A stretch of DNA of 64,000 nucleotides from Streptococcus mitis (GCF_009496155.1 NZ_WIJP01000006.1:75675-139674); one strand, 5' to 3'. Numbered from the stretch's first letter, positions 27,222 through 36,149 are shown. Numbers and translations are program-made. Notes: a model not told the origin generated them from the sequence alone.

Positions 27222-27501
27222 CTATTTCCTCCAATTTGTAATTTTCTAGTGATAACGCCATCAAATCTCCTTGAAAGTTTTGATAAAAAAATTCAACTTG
27301 ATCATTGTAGGCATATCGTGCACGCTCTAAAATAAACTCTCTCACTCGTGGATTGTGGTTTGTAGTACCCACGATTTGAAAAATAGCCTGTTCAGAACTT
27401 TCTAACATTCTGGAAAGGTTAGCATCCTCTCCGTCGTGAAAAATCCTCATTCTCCCCTTAAACGCATCAAGGAGAGAATGAAGTTCTACTTCGGCAGTCA
27501 T
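27214..27501 (-). CDS. gp6-like head-tail connector
   Basis: The 95-residue all-helical protein (VELHSLLDAFKGRMRI, RVREFILERARYAYNDQVEFFYQNFQGD) has the layout of the phage gp6-like connector family that binds under the portal. It follows the capsid gene by 15 bp, which is its normal position. Confidence 0.85.
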   Translation of the reverse strand: MTAEVELHSLLDAFKGRMRIFHDGEDANLSRMLESSEQAIFQIVGTTNHNPRVREFILERARYAYNDQVEFFYQNFQGDLMALSLENYKLEEIDD

Positions 27502-27516
27502 GACTCAACCCCTAAA

Positions 27517-28638
27517 TTAAGCTTCAGGGAATTTTAAAACCCAAACAGCAGCAGTCTTTTCATCATGAGCTTTACCGTAAGCAAATTGCTTCGCAGTGTA
27601 AAGATTCAAATCTTCCAAAGCGTATGTTTCGGTAAATCGACCAAATTCGATACCACCACCAACAAAAGCATCGTAACGACCTTTGACAAATGTAGTGACT
27701 TTACCTGTAGTTTGTGCTACAGATTCAACTAAGATTAGGTTGTAAGGCATTGCAGTAACATAAACACCTTGAGCATTCAAAGAAGTGTATTGTTTCTTTA
27801 CATCCCAAGCATCGGCTGGGTTAACAACCATCACGAGATTTCCTTCCACTGCAACTGGAGTTTTTCCGTCTGCTTTAACAGAGTGATGTTTGTAAACCTT
27901 TGTCAATTCTTTGACTACGGTAGCTGAGTCGGCAAATGTCAACTTAGTAGTTTGAGCTGTTTTTTCATCATGAGTTGTATGGTCGCCTGAAACAGTTCCT
28001 GTAAGAGTGCGAGAAAGCCCAATAGGTTTATTATCCCCATCACCGTTCAAGAAAGCAGCTTCAAGTGCGACTGCAAAGGCTTCTGTGATTTGAACAGAGA
28101 CGAATTTTGCCAACCAAGCTGGTCCAAATTTTTCGGCATCTTTTGGAATTACAACGAAAGCAGTCAATTTGTGTTGGATTGCTTCTTCTTCGTTGAATTT
28201 TTGTTTGAGTTGTCCTTGGATTTCTCCATTGATTTTCCCCCAAACAGCTTGACCTGTTTGTTCTGATTTGAGGAATTTCAAGCGGATACCAGCGTTTTTA
28301 AGGCCAATGTGTTGAAGGAGAGGGCGAGATTGTACCAGATCTTCAAAGATACGGTCAATAATTTCTTGTGGGATGAACTTCTCAATCCCTTGAGGTGCTG
28401 CCTTTTCAATGTTATTGAAGAACTCACGAGCTTCTGCAGTCAGCTTAGCATCGTATGGATTCAAAGCTGAAACTTCTTCACGAGCAGCATCACGAGCTTG
28501 AGCCATCATTTCATTGGTCATGGACTCAATCATGTCATTGTATAGCTTCGCTTGTTCTTCTTGAGGAGCGCCATTTGTAACGGCATCCAAAAATGCCTGA
28601 CGTTGTTTTTCAAATTGATTAGATAATTTCATTGTCAT
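27517..28638 (-). CDS. Major capsid protein, HK97 fold
   Basis: The start is the ATG at 28638 (MTMKLSNQFEKQ, 373 residues), 9 nt after AAGGA. About 80 N-terminal residues form a helical delta domain that serves as scaffold and is removed by the protease. The HK97-fold region follows (IPQEIIDRIFEDLVQSRPLLQHIG; FLNGDGDNKPIGL; VVNPADAWDVKKQYTSLNAQG; GRYDAFVGGGIEFGRF). It lies directly after the ClpP-like protease gene. Confidence 0.95.
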   Translation of the reverse strand: MTMKLSNQFEKQRQAFLDAVTNGAPQEEQAKLYNDMIESMTNEMMAQARDAAREEVSALNPYDAKLTAEAREFFNNIEKAAPQGIEKFIPQEIIDRIFEDLVQSRPLLQHIGLKNAGIRLKFLKSEQTGQAVWGKINGEIQGQLKQKFNEEEAIQHKLTAFVVIPKDAEKFGPAWLAKFVSVQITEAFAVALEAAFLNGDGDNKPIGLSRTLTGTVSGDHTTHDEKTAQTTKLTFADSATVVKELTKVYKHHSVKADGKTPVAVEGNLVMVVNPADAWDVKKQYTSLNAQGVYVTAMPYNLILVESVAQTTGKVTTFVKGRYDAFVGGGIEFGRFTETYALEDLNLYTAKQFAYGKAHDEKTAAVWVLKFPEA

Positions 28639-28654
28639 TCTGTTTTTTCCTTTC

Positions 28655-29437
28655 TTAAAACATAAAAAGACCGAACCCTTTAGGAACAGCCTTGTCTGTG
28701 TTATTTTCTGGACTTTCTGGAAGATTGAATCTCTTCTGTAGAAATTCACTATTTTCGAAAGCCTCTTTGTCGATTTGTACATCTGGCAGTTTAGTTTTTA
28801 GCTTTTCAGCTACCAGTTCAGCGATTTTATCAATATCCGGTGTCATTGCTGACCTCATTTTCTCGATAAAGTCACTAGGGATCATAGGAGTTTCACTCGC
28901 AACTAAAGTCGGAGCGACTTCGTTTGTAAACATAATCTTGTCTACAAATCCGTGATTCAAAGCTGATTCAGCATCAAACCAAGTAGTCTTGTTCATCAAT
29001 CCAAGCAAGTCATCAAGAGCCTTGCCGGTCTTATGAACATAGGCACTAGCAATAGATTTGTTAAAACCTTCTAGCACACCAGCCTCATGAAGCAGGACAT
29101 TGTGGTCTCCGTTCACTTGCGTTGAAACGTTATGGATCATGATTTGGGCAGTCGGACTGATTTCAACCGTATCTCCTGCCATTGCAATCACACTTGCTGC
29201 GCTCGCTGCAATACCGACAATCTTCACGGTCACATCACCAGGATACGAACGTAGAGCAGTATAGATTTCACTACCAGCATAAACATCTCCACCACCCGAA
29301 TTGATATGAACCTCAATCGGTTCCCCATTCTCAGGAAGGACGACATCTTTCGGAGCGGTTGCATCCCACTCAAGCCAATCGTAAAGCCATCTGTCATTAT
29401 TTGACACAATCGTACCCTTAATCGGAATTACTTTCAT
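28655..29437 (-). CDS. ClpP-like prohead maturation protease
   Basis: The start is the ATG at 29437 (MKVIPIKGTIVSNNDRW, 260 residues), downstream of AAGGAGGTGA; an earlier in-frame GTG lies in that site. ClpP-fold motifs are present: HINSGGGDVYAGSEIY, the catalytic Ser in GIAASAASVIAMAGD, and the His in AQIMIHNVST. It trims the capsid delta domain. It overlaps the portal gene by 20 bp and sits in the portal-protease-capsid order. Confidence 0.95.
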   Translation of the reverse strand: MKVIPIKGTIVSNNDRWLYDWLEWDATAPKDVVLPENGEPIEVHINSGGGDVYAGSEIYTALRSYPGDVTVKIVGIAASAASVIAMAGDTVEISPTAQIMIHNVSTQVNGDHNVLLHEAGVLEGFNKSIASAYVHKTGKALDDLLGLMNKTTWFDAESALNHGFVDKIMFTNEVAPTLVASETPMIPSDFIEKMRSAMTPDIDKIAELVAEKLKTKLPDVQIDKEAFENSEFLQKRFNLPESPENNTDKAVPKGFGLFMF

Positions 29438-30569
29438 CTTCTTTCTCACCTCCTTCCTCTATATGCCCACCAATTTGATAGTTTTTGGTGATGAGAGGTT
29501 TATCCCCCCATGGAACAGCTTCTAACCCAAGCTCAGCTCGAACTTCATTAATCAACATTGAACCAGAAGAAATAAGTTTATCAATGCTTTCAGCAAGTGC
29601 AAATTTATCTCTTTGACCTTCTCCTACGATGACAAAGCGGCTTAAATCGTCATATCTTCTTCTTGTTAGCAATGAAAAATTTAAACCATCACTCATCTTC
29701 TTAACAAGAGACTGAAAACAATAACTATTGAACATTTTTTGACTATTCTCCAGATTAGCCATGTCACCATGTAGCAAAGCTGTTGGAATACCCAATATAT
29801 CAGCAACTTCATCATCAAATTGTCTTCTGAGTTTTTTTAATTCTTCAACAGATATATTTGATATTCCTGTTGTGTTGGTTAACTCGCTATATTCCATTCC
29901 ATCCTGAGATGGAACAATTGCAATCGTTTTGGTGCTAAATGACTTAAAAAGTCCATCGGCATAAGCTTGAAGTTTTTCACGCATTTTATCATTGAAACTC
30001 CCGTTTGTTCTCGTGCTAAGAGTCCCCCTGATTTGATTCGTTCTCGCCAAAGCTTCGACCAGACGCGTATGAAGTTTCTCATAATCTGAAAATAAATCAG
30101 ATACATACTCTTGCAATCGATTATTGTTATATTGCAAGAAAATCACTTCACTCATCCTAAATCTTTTTTCAAAAGTATAGCCCCTACAAGATACATACTC
30201 AAATACATCGTCATAAACAGCATATTTAGTTCGTGTAAAGGCATCTGCAACAAGCAACTGATCATCATCAGTAAGAAAAATTAGAACTTCATTCTTAGTA
30301 ATTAACCTGTATACGACTTTTTGCCAAAAGTCTGACGCAGATTCATTTTTGTTTGGCCTTACATTCAGCAAGTAGTCCCAATCAGAAGGCTTAACCTTAC
30401 CGTTTTCTTGATATTTAAATGCTGACTTAGCAAAAATCCGAGCGATGAACTCAGCTGACTTATCAATCGCTAAGCTTTTGAGTTGCAGATTCCCAAACAT
30501 CCGCTCAAGATCCTCGAACTCAAAACCAACCTCTGGTACTTCACGCTTAAATAAATTCAGTAACCCCAA
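29418..30569 (-). CDS. Portal protein
   Basis: The 383-residue HK97-family portal starts MGLLNLFKREVPEVGF. It carries DKSAEFIARIFAKSAFKYQENG, SVEELKKLRRQFDDEVADILGIPTALLHGD (clip/wing region) and a C-terminal crown. It forms the dodecameric DNA entry channel at one capsid vertex. The gene precedes the protease and follows the terminase. Confidence 0.94.
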   Translation of the reverse strand: MGLLNLFKREVPEVGFEFEDLERMFGNLQLKSLAIDKSAEFIARIFAKSAFKYQENGKVKPSDWDYLLNVRPNKNESASDFWQKVVYRLITKNEVLIFLTDDDQLLVADAFTRTKYAVYDDVFEYVSCRGYTFEKRFRMSEVIFLQYNNNRLQEYVSDLFSDYEKLHTRLVEALARTNQIRGTLSTRTNGSFNDKMREKLQAYADGLFKSFSTKTIAIVPSQDGMEYSELTNTTGISNISVEELKKLRRQFDDEVADILGIPTALLHGDMANLENSQKMFNSYCFQSLVKKMSDGLNFSLLTRRRYDDLSRFVIVGEGQRDKFALAESIDKLISSGSMLINEVRAELGLEAVPWGDKPLITKNYQIGGHIEEGGEKEDESNSD

Positions 30570-30623
30570 TGCACTTCCTCCTTTCTTTTAATTTCTGCCG
30601 ACCACCCACCCAAAATTTATGCT

Positions 30624-32264
30624 TTAAAAATCCCAACTATCAATCATGTCAAGGAATTCCCCAACATTCGACTCTTGCACCAGCTCCCTCTTGTAAAGAG
30701 CAGCTATCAAAGCATGGAACCCATCTGTCTTTCTTCTGACAGGTTCTTTCTTCAAGAAACGCTTATTGCCATCCTTATCCTCTTTGACATAGGTATTATC
30801 CGTATACCAAATCATAGAGTTGTCACCCTCAAAGATAAAACGCTCATTGGCAAATCCGTCTTCGATAATTGGCGCAACCTTAGACTGGATAGCCCCTGGA
30901 TTCCGTAAGAACTCATAGTCAAAACCAGCCTCTTCCAAAAGAGGTTTTAATAAGTCCATTCTAAAACCATCGGCACAGACTAGCTCGATTTGATACTCTC
31001 TGCTCCAGTCATTCAATTTTTCAACCAATAAACGAGGGTCAATACTAGGACCATCCACGATGGTAAACAAGCCTCTGTCTGCCCATTCTTCAATAGGCGC
31101 TTTTAGTTTGAAAGCTTTCAAAAACGCTTTACGAGCAAATGAATGTTGCTTCCAGATGAACTCATCACCATTCTTAAATAGCAAACCAACACTCGCAAAG
31201 TCTCGGATGCTCGCATAGTCAAACCCAGCCACACATGACCGACCTTTCAAGTCAATACCAGGCTGACGCAAACAAGCAAGTAATTTTTCACGAGATGTCA
31301 CATCTTTCTCAAGGTCAGCTTCAGGAAGATTCATCCGTTTAGTCATGAACTCCTGACGGCCAGACGGCTCCAGCTCAAGGTCATCATAATCAGCCTTGGT
31401 TCTTGCAAGCAACCTTTTAGTATAAGGAGTGCTTTCATCCAACATCGGATTAGCTTTCGGCCAGTTCTTCATATCATCTACTTCGTCCACATTGTCTAGC
31501 TTGCAAATGAAAGGAAATAGCCTGAAATCATCAACCTCTCCATTCAAGATTTGCATAGACTTCTCTATCAGCTTGTCATAGAATCCCTCACGCACATACC
31601 CATTCGTACCGTTGTAGAAAGTCCGAGCATGAGCAATCTTACCAAGACCTGACCGTTGAACCTTCACGGCCTTATCATCTTCAAACTGGTGAATCTCATC
31701 AAACTCAAGACAGCCATCACGAGCAGAGTCCATGGTCTTCGGATTATTCGTCCGAAAAGAAAAGACCGAGTTGTTCGCTCGACCTGTAATAGACATTTTA
31801 GTTAGATAGAAATGGTCCTCAAGGCCACGCCTTTGAATAGTCTCATAGACCTCCTCAAATGAAACCTTGCCCTGTTTCTCAGAATTGGCAGTGATAGTCA
31901 CATCATAATCTCTGATAGGGTAGATAGGACTGATAAAGAACGATGACCTGGCAGACATAAACCCATTCTTACCACCACCACGAGCCAAAGTATACAGATA
32001 CTCATCGAAGTGTGGTTCCCCGTCTTCCTTCCGAAAAAGGAAAATAAACGGAGTCAAGAAAAGCTGGTACTTAGCCAGAGGAAAAAAATTCTTTTCCGCA
32101 AAACGAATGAACTTGTCAATCAAGTCATTGTCAAAATACAAATCATCACGAGGATAGATTTTCTCCTTGATAATTTTAAACAGCAGCTTTCTTTCCTTGT
32201 TGACGACAATTTTTCCACTCTCGGCCATTTTGATGTAGTTATCAACCAGCGGATGAGAAATCAT
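30624..32264 (-). CDS. terL: Terminase large subunit
   Basis: The 546-residue protein has an N-terminal packaging ATPase (ARGGGKNGFMSARSSFF as Walker A-like, LEFDEIHQFED as Walker B) and a C-terminal nuclease (AGFDYASIRDFASVGLLF; VCADGFRMDLL). It packages phage DNA together with TerS and the portal. The HNH gene upstream suggests cos-type packaging. Its start overlaps terS by 4 bp. Confidence 0.95.
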   Translation of the reverse strand: MISHPLVDNYIKMAESGKIVVNKERKLLFKIIKEKIYPRDDLYFDNDLIDKFIRFAEKNFFPLAKYQLFLTPFIFLFRKEDGEPHFDEYLYTLARGGGKNGFMSARSSFFISPIYPIRDYDVTITANSEKQGKVSFEEVYETIQRRGLEDHFYLTKMSITGRANNSVFSFRTNNPKTMDSARDGCLEFDEIHQFEDDKAVKVQRSGLGKIAHARTFYNGTNGYVREGFYDKLIEKSMQILNGEVDDFRLFPFICKLDNVDEVDDMKNWPKANPMLDESTPYTKRLLARTKADYDDLELEPSGRQEFMTKRMNLPEADLEKDVTSREKLLACLRQPGIDLKGRSCVAGFDYASIRDFASVGLLFKNGDEFIWKQHSFARKAFLKAFKLKAPIEEWADRGLFTIVDGPSIDPRLLVEKLNDWSREYQIELVCADGFRMDLLKPLLEEAGFDYEFLRNPGAIQSKVAPIIEDGFANERFIFEGDNSMIWYTDNTYVKEDKDGNKRFLKKEPVRRKTDGFHALIAALYKRELVQESNVGEFLDMIDSWDF

Positions 32265-32599
32265 AACAGATCACTTCCAGACGTAGCTTTCTCAACAGGC
32301 GAGTTTTCCACCTCAAAATCAAACGATCGCTCAATAGCTAAAAGCTGGTTGCTTGTTGTGTTGATTTCCTTGATGAGAGAATTCGCTTTTTGAAATCTCT
32401 GTTGCCCATTGTGAACAGTGATGACCAAGCCGTCTTCATGAAGTTTAGCTTTCAGCTCGTACAGCAATCTGACAAGATAAAGATAACGATTCACTTTTTC
32501 GTACTGGATTGCATCCTTTTTTCTAGGACTGAAATAGCCGATTTTGGAAAGTAGCTGATTTTCTAATTCTTTTATATTTTTTTCCGAGTATTCTTCCAT
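32261..32599 (-). CDS. terS: Terminase small subunit (P27 family)
   Basis: The 112-residue protein (MEEYSEKNIKELENQLLSKIG... NGQQRFQKANSLIKEINTTSNQLLAIERSFDF) shows the helical pattern and C-terminal NxxxxxLxxLxRxF-like element of P27-type terminase small subunits, which recognise the packaging site. It overlaps terL, as expected. Confidence 0.88.
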   Translation of the reverse strand: MEEYSEKNIKELENQLLSKIGYFSPRKKDAIQYEKVNRYLYLVRLLYELKAKLHEDGLVITVHNGQQRFQKANSLIKEINTTSNQLLAIERSFDFEVENSPVEKATSGSDLL

Positions 32600-32717
32600 T
32601 ACCCCCCACCCCCTTTAATTTTTTGTTAAAAATTTGGACAGTCGAGTGCAGACCGCTTACCGACATCTTTAAAAATTTCCGATTTTTTTGACCGGGGGGT
32701 GTTTATGTTCCATTCAC
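32600..32717. other. Candidate cos region between HNH and terS
   Basis: The 118-bp gap contains CCCCCCACCCCC near 32604 and CCGGGGGGTG near 32692 as G/C-rich islands in AT-rich DNA, plus GTCGAGTGCAGACCGC in the middle. Phages with an HNH gene beside terS usually have their cohesive end near here. The exact cut cannot be read from one sequence. Confidence 0.35.
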
Positions 32718-33014
32718 CTAACCCCACCATTCATCTTTTCTGAAATTTCTGTCATTCTTATCAAAACGATCATGCCTCTTATTATGACATGCTTTGCACA
32801 GTGTTCTAAGATTATCTAAGTCAAGAGCGAACTCTGGATAGAACTCTAGCTCCTTGATGTGGTCAACTTCCAAGTTAGCAGTCGTGACCTTGCCTTCATC
32901 CCTACACCATACACATTCGTAATGATCTCGTTTAAGTGCTTGCCTTCTTATGGTTCTCCACTCGCTGGAATTGTAAAATTGGTTTCGTTCTTCTCGAGTT
33001 GAAACTTCAATCAT
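32718..33014 (-). CDS. HNH endonuclease
   Basis: The 98-residue protein has the zinc-binding C-X2-C (YECVWCRDEG), the catalytic VDHIKEL and a second C-X2-C-H (LRTLCKACHNKRH), the classic phage HNH layout. In cos phages this protein works with the terminase at DNA maturation. It overlaps the upstream 67-aa gene by 4 bp. Confidence 0.93.
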   Translation of the reverse strand: MIEVSTREERNQFYNSSEWRTIRRQALKRDHYECVWCRDEGKVTTANLEVDHIKELEFYPEFALDLDNLRTLCKACHNKRHDRFDKNDRNFRKDEWWG

Positions 33015-33214
33015 TTTCGTGAGGTAGAAACTTTTAGTTCAAACTCATTAAGCTTGTCAAGGCAATGATTTAAATAATTAATTGCTTCAGCTGTCTCTTT
33101 AGCTAATTGACGAAACTCTGAACTATTTTCAATTTCAACACCGATTACAATTTCTCCTAATGGTTTTTGTCTATTGGTTGTTTTATTAAAAAGTCTTTTA
33201 ATAATGCCTTTCAT
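33011..33214 (-). CDS. Small phage protein of unknown function (67 aa)
   Basis: The 67-residue protein has a basic N-terminus (MKGIIKRLFNKTTNRQK) and a C-terminal helix (FRQLAKETAEAINYLNHCLDKLNEFELKV). GGAG lies before the ATG and its 3' end overlaps the HNH gene by 4 bp, which supports it as a real gene. I do not recognise a family. Confidence 0.7.
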   Translation of the reverse strand: MKGIIKRLFNKTTNRQKPLGEIVIGVEIENSSEFRQLAKETAEAINYLNHCLDKLNEFELKVSTSRK

Positions 33215-33379
33215 AACTATGTAAACTCCTTTGTTTTCACTCTCTCAATTCCTTGTTTTACATATTCTAATGAATTCGCTACATGAGTTTTAACTCAGAC
33301 TTATCAAGCGTTTATCTTGCATGCTTGAAATGAAATCATCATAACCTTAAAACAATGAATTGATGTTAAAATAAAAAAA

Positions 33380-33946
33380 TTAAAAGCCTTGAAACTTCGT
33401 CATGGCTCGGTCTTGTGAATCTTGATTTTTGCCGATATATCGTAGTGAAATACTCTGGCTTGAGTGGTTCAGTAGGTCCATTATCAGAGCGACATCCTTG
33501 GTTTGTTCGTACATGAATAAGCCAAAGGTCTTTCTCATCGAGTGAGTAGCTATGTTTTCTAGACCAACTTCTTCAGCAGCTCTTTTGATAATCTTATAAG
33601 CTGTGTTAGGTTTTATGTGTTGGTGCTTACCGTTTCGGCTTGGAAAGAGGAAGTCTTCATCTTTCTTGTCTTTGATGTACTGTCGCATAGCATTCTTGAA
33701 TTTCTTTGGCATCTTTCGTTTGGTTGGCTTGTCTGTCTTTTCATCGACGATCTGGACATGCCAACCTTTAACGTGCTTTACTTTCAGTTTAACAATATCG
33801 CCAATACGAAAACCAAGATTAACACCAGACAAAAAGAGCATGAGGTTACGTTGTCTATCTAACTCTTTGACTGCGCTATGCAACGTCAGCCATTCAATCA
33901 TAAGCTGAACATCATCTCTATTTCTGATTGGTTCGACAACTACCAC
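33380..33946 (-). CDS. Second tyrosine recombinase, catalytic domain only
   Basis: The 188-residue protein contains the tyrosine-recombinase set: Arg in GVNLGFRIGDIVKLKV, Lys in the beta hairpin, HSMRKTFG (H-X2-R), LNHSS and the Tyr in SLRYIG. It lacks the N-terminal core-binding and arm domains of a true integrase. Such short recombinases occur just before the HNH/terminase genes of many streptococcal phages, with an unknown role, perhaps resolution of concatemers. A leftward terminator lies upstream. Confidence 0.88.
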   Translation of the reverse strand: MVVVEPIRNRDDVQLMIEWLTLHSAVKELDRQRNLMLFLSGVNLGFRIGDIVKLKVKHVKGWHVQIVDEKTDKPTKRKMPKKFKNAMRQYIKDKKDEDFLFPSRNGKHQHIKPNTAYKIIKRAAEEVGLENIATHSMRKTFGLFMYEQTKDVALIMDLLNHSSQSISLRYIGKNQDSQDRAMTKFQGF

Positions 33947-33971
33947 ATATCCTCACCTCCTTTTCTAGGGC

Positions 33972-33999
33972 ACAAAAAAAGCAGAGGTTTTCTCTGCTA
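33972..33999 (-). terminator. Terminator before the short recombinase gene
   Basis: The leftward strand has AGCAGAG and CTCTGCT pairing around AAAAC and followed by seven T. It separates early/middle genes from the late region. Confidence 0.8.
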
Positions 34000-34033
34000 T
34001 TCTTCATGATACTAATTTACCACATTAAAATTA

Positions 34034-34459
34034 TCATTTGCTATCATTCTTATCATACATTTTAGATAATTTTAGTAACGCTTTATGTTTTGCTCGCTGG
34101 ATGGTTGCAGGGCTACAATTTAGTTTGATTTGAACCTCTTTCCAAGACAATCCGTCAATATACAATAATCGCATCACAATGTTTTCCACTGGATCATCGA
34201 GCGACTCAATCGCTTGAACGAGTTCGTCACGTTCGTGGTACATTTGTTTGATTTCTTCATATAGCTGATCTGACTTGTCAATGATCAACACATTCAATTC
34301 TTCAGTTTGATTCTTGTTGCTTTTTGATTTCGGCATGCTATCGAACTGCTGCCCTCGTAAAATACCTGACTTCAAACTGATGATTTCCTGGTGCTTTGAC
34401 TTCGCTTTGATATCAATATAAGGCAGAGCCTTCAATCTTTTTTTGATGTCTATTGCCAA
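34034..34459 (-). CDS. DUF1492/ArpU-type late transcription regulator
   Basis: The 141-residue protein has a helical N-terminal half and a sigma-70 region-4-like C-terminal helix-turn-helix (DDPVENIVMRLLYIDGLSWKEVQIKLNCSPATIQRAKHKALLKL). Proteins like this end the early operon of Gram-positive phages and switch on late genes. The terminator just downstream (33972-33999) would then be overridden or bypassed; that is inference. Confidence 0.85.
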   Translation of the reverse strand: MAIDIKKRLKALPYIDIKAKSKHQEIISLKSGILRGQQFDSMPKSKSNKNQTEELNVLIIDKSDQLYEEIKQMYHERDELVQAIESLDDPVENIVMRLLYIDGLSWKEVQIKLNCSPATIQRAKHKALLKLSKMYDKNDSK

Positions 34460-34516
34460 ACCTTACCTCCTGATGTATTTTTACGCAATTGATAATATTT
34501 TACTCATGATTAGTAA

Positions 34517-34798
34517 TCACGTTGCCCGCACCGTTAACAGTGACCCAGCCGTGTTTCTCTCTGGCTCATGCTCCATCTCCTCAATCAACCAATCAAGGTT
34601 CTTGCGTGCTTTCTTCAGGTCCTCAAGACCATTCTTTTTCTGAAACCGAAGCATATACTTGATTGCGTTGCCCCAAAAGAAAGCAGACGCTCCAGAAAGG
34701 TTCCCAACGAAGTTATGCACAACATCGATAGCCTCAAGACCGTTTGCGCCTTGGTAGTGGCTTGGTTTATTTACGTTATCAATTATTTCTGGTTTCAT
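34517..34798 (-). CDS. DUF3310 protein (93 aa)
   Basis: The protein starts MKPEIIDNVNKPSHYQGANGLEAIDVV and includes FFWGNAIKYMLRFQKKNGLEDLKKARKNLDWLIEE. This NKPSHY...E-I-D...Y-X-R-F...KA..YL pattern defines DUF3310, frequent among phage nucleotide-metabolism genes. The function is unknown. Its end overlaps the YopX-type gene start by 4 bp. Confidence 0.9.
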   Translation of the reverse strand: MKPEIIDNVNKPSHYQGANGLEAIDVVHNFVGNLSGASAFFWGNAIKYMLRFQKKNGLEDLKKARKNLDWLIEEMEHEPERNTAGSLLTVRAT

Positions 34799-35196
34799 TC
34801 CTTATCCTCCAAAAGTTCAGGGTTTTCATAGACGTTGCCAACAACTCTATAAGAGTAAGTTTCATCGCTAATAATTTCATGAAAGGGTGCAATATCATCT
34901 ACACTTATTGCTTCTATCATAAAGACAGCTTGCTCATTATCCCAAGTCAATTTTGCATTCCCAAGGACTTCTCCTTCATCTTCAATTTCAAGAACATCCC
35001 CATCAAAGATTTCCTTGCCGTTCTTATCTTTGAGTCCTGTTGATTGCATGAGATGAAGGTCGTTGTTTACTATCCAGTCACCAGCAACAGAGTCCTCATC
35101 AATAATCCAAATATCGCCATTTCCAACCATCACCTCGTCTGGTTGATACATACGATTTAATGAGCCGCCATCATACGCTCTAAATTTTGGTGTCAT
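34795..35196 (-). CDS. YopX-domain protein
   Basis: The 133-residue protein begins MTPKFRAYDGGSLNRMY and contains LMQSTGLKDKNGKEIFDGDVLEIEDEG, the signature of the YopX family (KFRAWD..., STGLKDKNGKEIYEGDI). YopX proteins are common in phages of Firmicutes; no biochemical role is established that I know of. Confidence 0.93.
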   Translation of the reverse strand: MTPKFRAYDGGSLNRMYQPDEVMVGNGDIWIIDEDSVAGDWIVNNDLHLMQSTGLKDKNGKEIFDGDVLEIEDEGEVLGNAKLTWDNEQAVFMIEAISVDDIAPFHEIISDETYSYRVVGNVYENPELLEDKE

Positions 35197-35236
35197 TTTT
35201 CTTCCTCCTTAATCTTCTTCATTTTTCTATTTATCC

Positions 35237-35785
35237 TCAAAACTGCCCTTTTTCTCTCAGTTCTGCGTAGTCATTTAAAATTCCTCGCAACTCTTCTGGT
35301 TCTACTTGAAACTCTTTGAACCAACTACCACTGAGCGATATATGCATATACTTCATATCTACAAAATCCATTGGAAGCAAGAGACAATAAGGGTTGTCAA
35401 CGCCTGTACTTTGTTCTCTTTCCAAAAATGCAACTATGAAATCCTGCTTACCTTTGCACCTAATCCTCCAATAATTTGTATTTCCTCCAGAATATAACGA
35501 ACTATATTTCACATCAATCGTCATATTTTTAAAAACAAAATCATAGACAGGGTTATTTTTCTCGAAAAGCGAATTGGCATCAACAGCGTCAGGTACTAGA
35601 GTCTGAAACAACTGTTCTGCTTGTCCGCCTAACTTAGCTCCTTTACTACCAAATTGGATTTTGTCAGTAATCTTCAAGACACCAGCTTTACGTAATTTGA
35701 TATGTGCAATGTGCATTGGTAAACCACTCAAGCGTACAGCTGTTCTAAAATCTCCATGCTCCAGATATAAATCTACAATATCCAT
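35237..35785 (-). CDS. Possible PD-(D/E)XK nuclease-like phage protein (182 aa)
   Basis: The N-terminal 50 residues look like a helix-turn-helix (FRTAVRLSGLPMHIAHIKLRKAG). The middle has NNPVYDFVFKNMTIDVKYSS, then NYWRIRCKGKQDFIVAFLE, which fits the PD...(D/E)XK active-site arrangement of restriction-like nucleases (D in VYDFV, DVK). This reading is by pattern only. If true, it is a DNA-binding nuclease of the early operon, comparable to single-strand or mismatch endonucleases. Confidence 0.6.
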   Translation of the reverse strand: MDIVDLYLEHGDFRTAVRLSGLPMHIAHIKLRKAGVLKITDKIQFGSKGAKLGGQAEQLFQTLVPDAVDANSLFEKNNPVYDFVFKNMTIDVKYSSLYSGGNTNYWRIRCKGKQDFIVAFLEREQSTGVDNPYCLLLPMDFVDMKYMHISLSGSWFKEFQVEPEELRGILNDYAELREKGQF

Positions 35786-35796
35786 TACAACTCCTT

Positions 35797-35892
35797 TTAA
35801 ATATTTTCAACATGTCCAGTTTCTAGCGCTTTTTGTGAAAATTCTTCAAACTGCTTAATACAATCATCGTATTTTTTGTTACAAAGTGTCAC
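35797..35892 (-). CDS. Possible 31-aa peptide coupled to the DUF1372 gene
   Basis: A GTG at 35890-35892 overlaps the TGA of the upstream gene (GTGA) and opens a 31-codon frame (MTLCNKKYDDCIKQFEEFSQ...). GAGGTGATG lies in front. It fills the gap before the 182-aa gene. It has no recognisable homologue and uses a GTG start, so confidence is low. Confidence 0.4.
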   Translation of the reverse strand: MTLCNKKYDDCIKQFEEFSQKALETGHVENI

Positions 35893-36149
35893 AGCATCAC
35901 CTCATCCCCAACTTTGACTTTCTCATACACGTCCTTCGTAACCACGAACACCCCGTAGTCACGAATGGTCACTGTATACAACTTCCCATGTCGTCCTTTC
36001 TCAAGGACTCTACCGAATATCTCAGCGCCTGCGTTATCTGCCTTGTAGATAACCATAGGACGCTTCTCTTCCAAATCTCGAATCCTGTCCATTTGCCAGA
36101 TGTTTAGTCCAGCAGATACAAGAATCCAGATTGCGATAAAACGTTTCAT
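35889..36149 (-). CDS. DUF1372-type protein with N-terminal signal anchor (86 aa)
   Basis: MKRFIAIWILVSAGLNIWQM is a signal-like hydrophobic segment, and the rest (GRVLEKGRHGKLYTVTIRDYGVFVVTKDVYEKVKVGDEV) is a small beta domain, as in the DUF1372 family of streptococcal phages. It overlaps the preceding gene by 4 bp. The function is unknown. Confidence 0.82.
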   Translation of the reverse strand: MKRFIAIWILVSAGLNIWQMDRIRDLEEKRPMVIYKADNAGAEIFGRVLEKGRHGKLYTVTIRDYGVFVVTKDVYEKVKVGDEVML

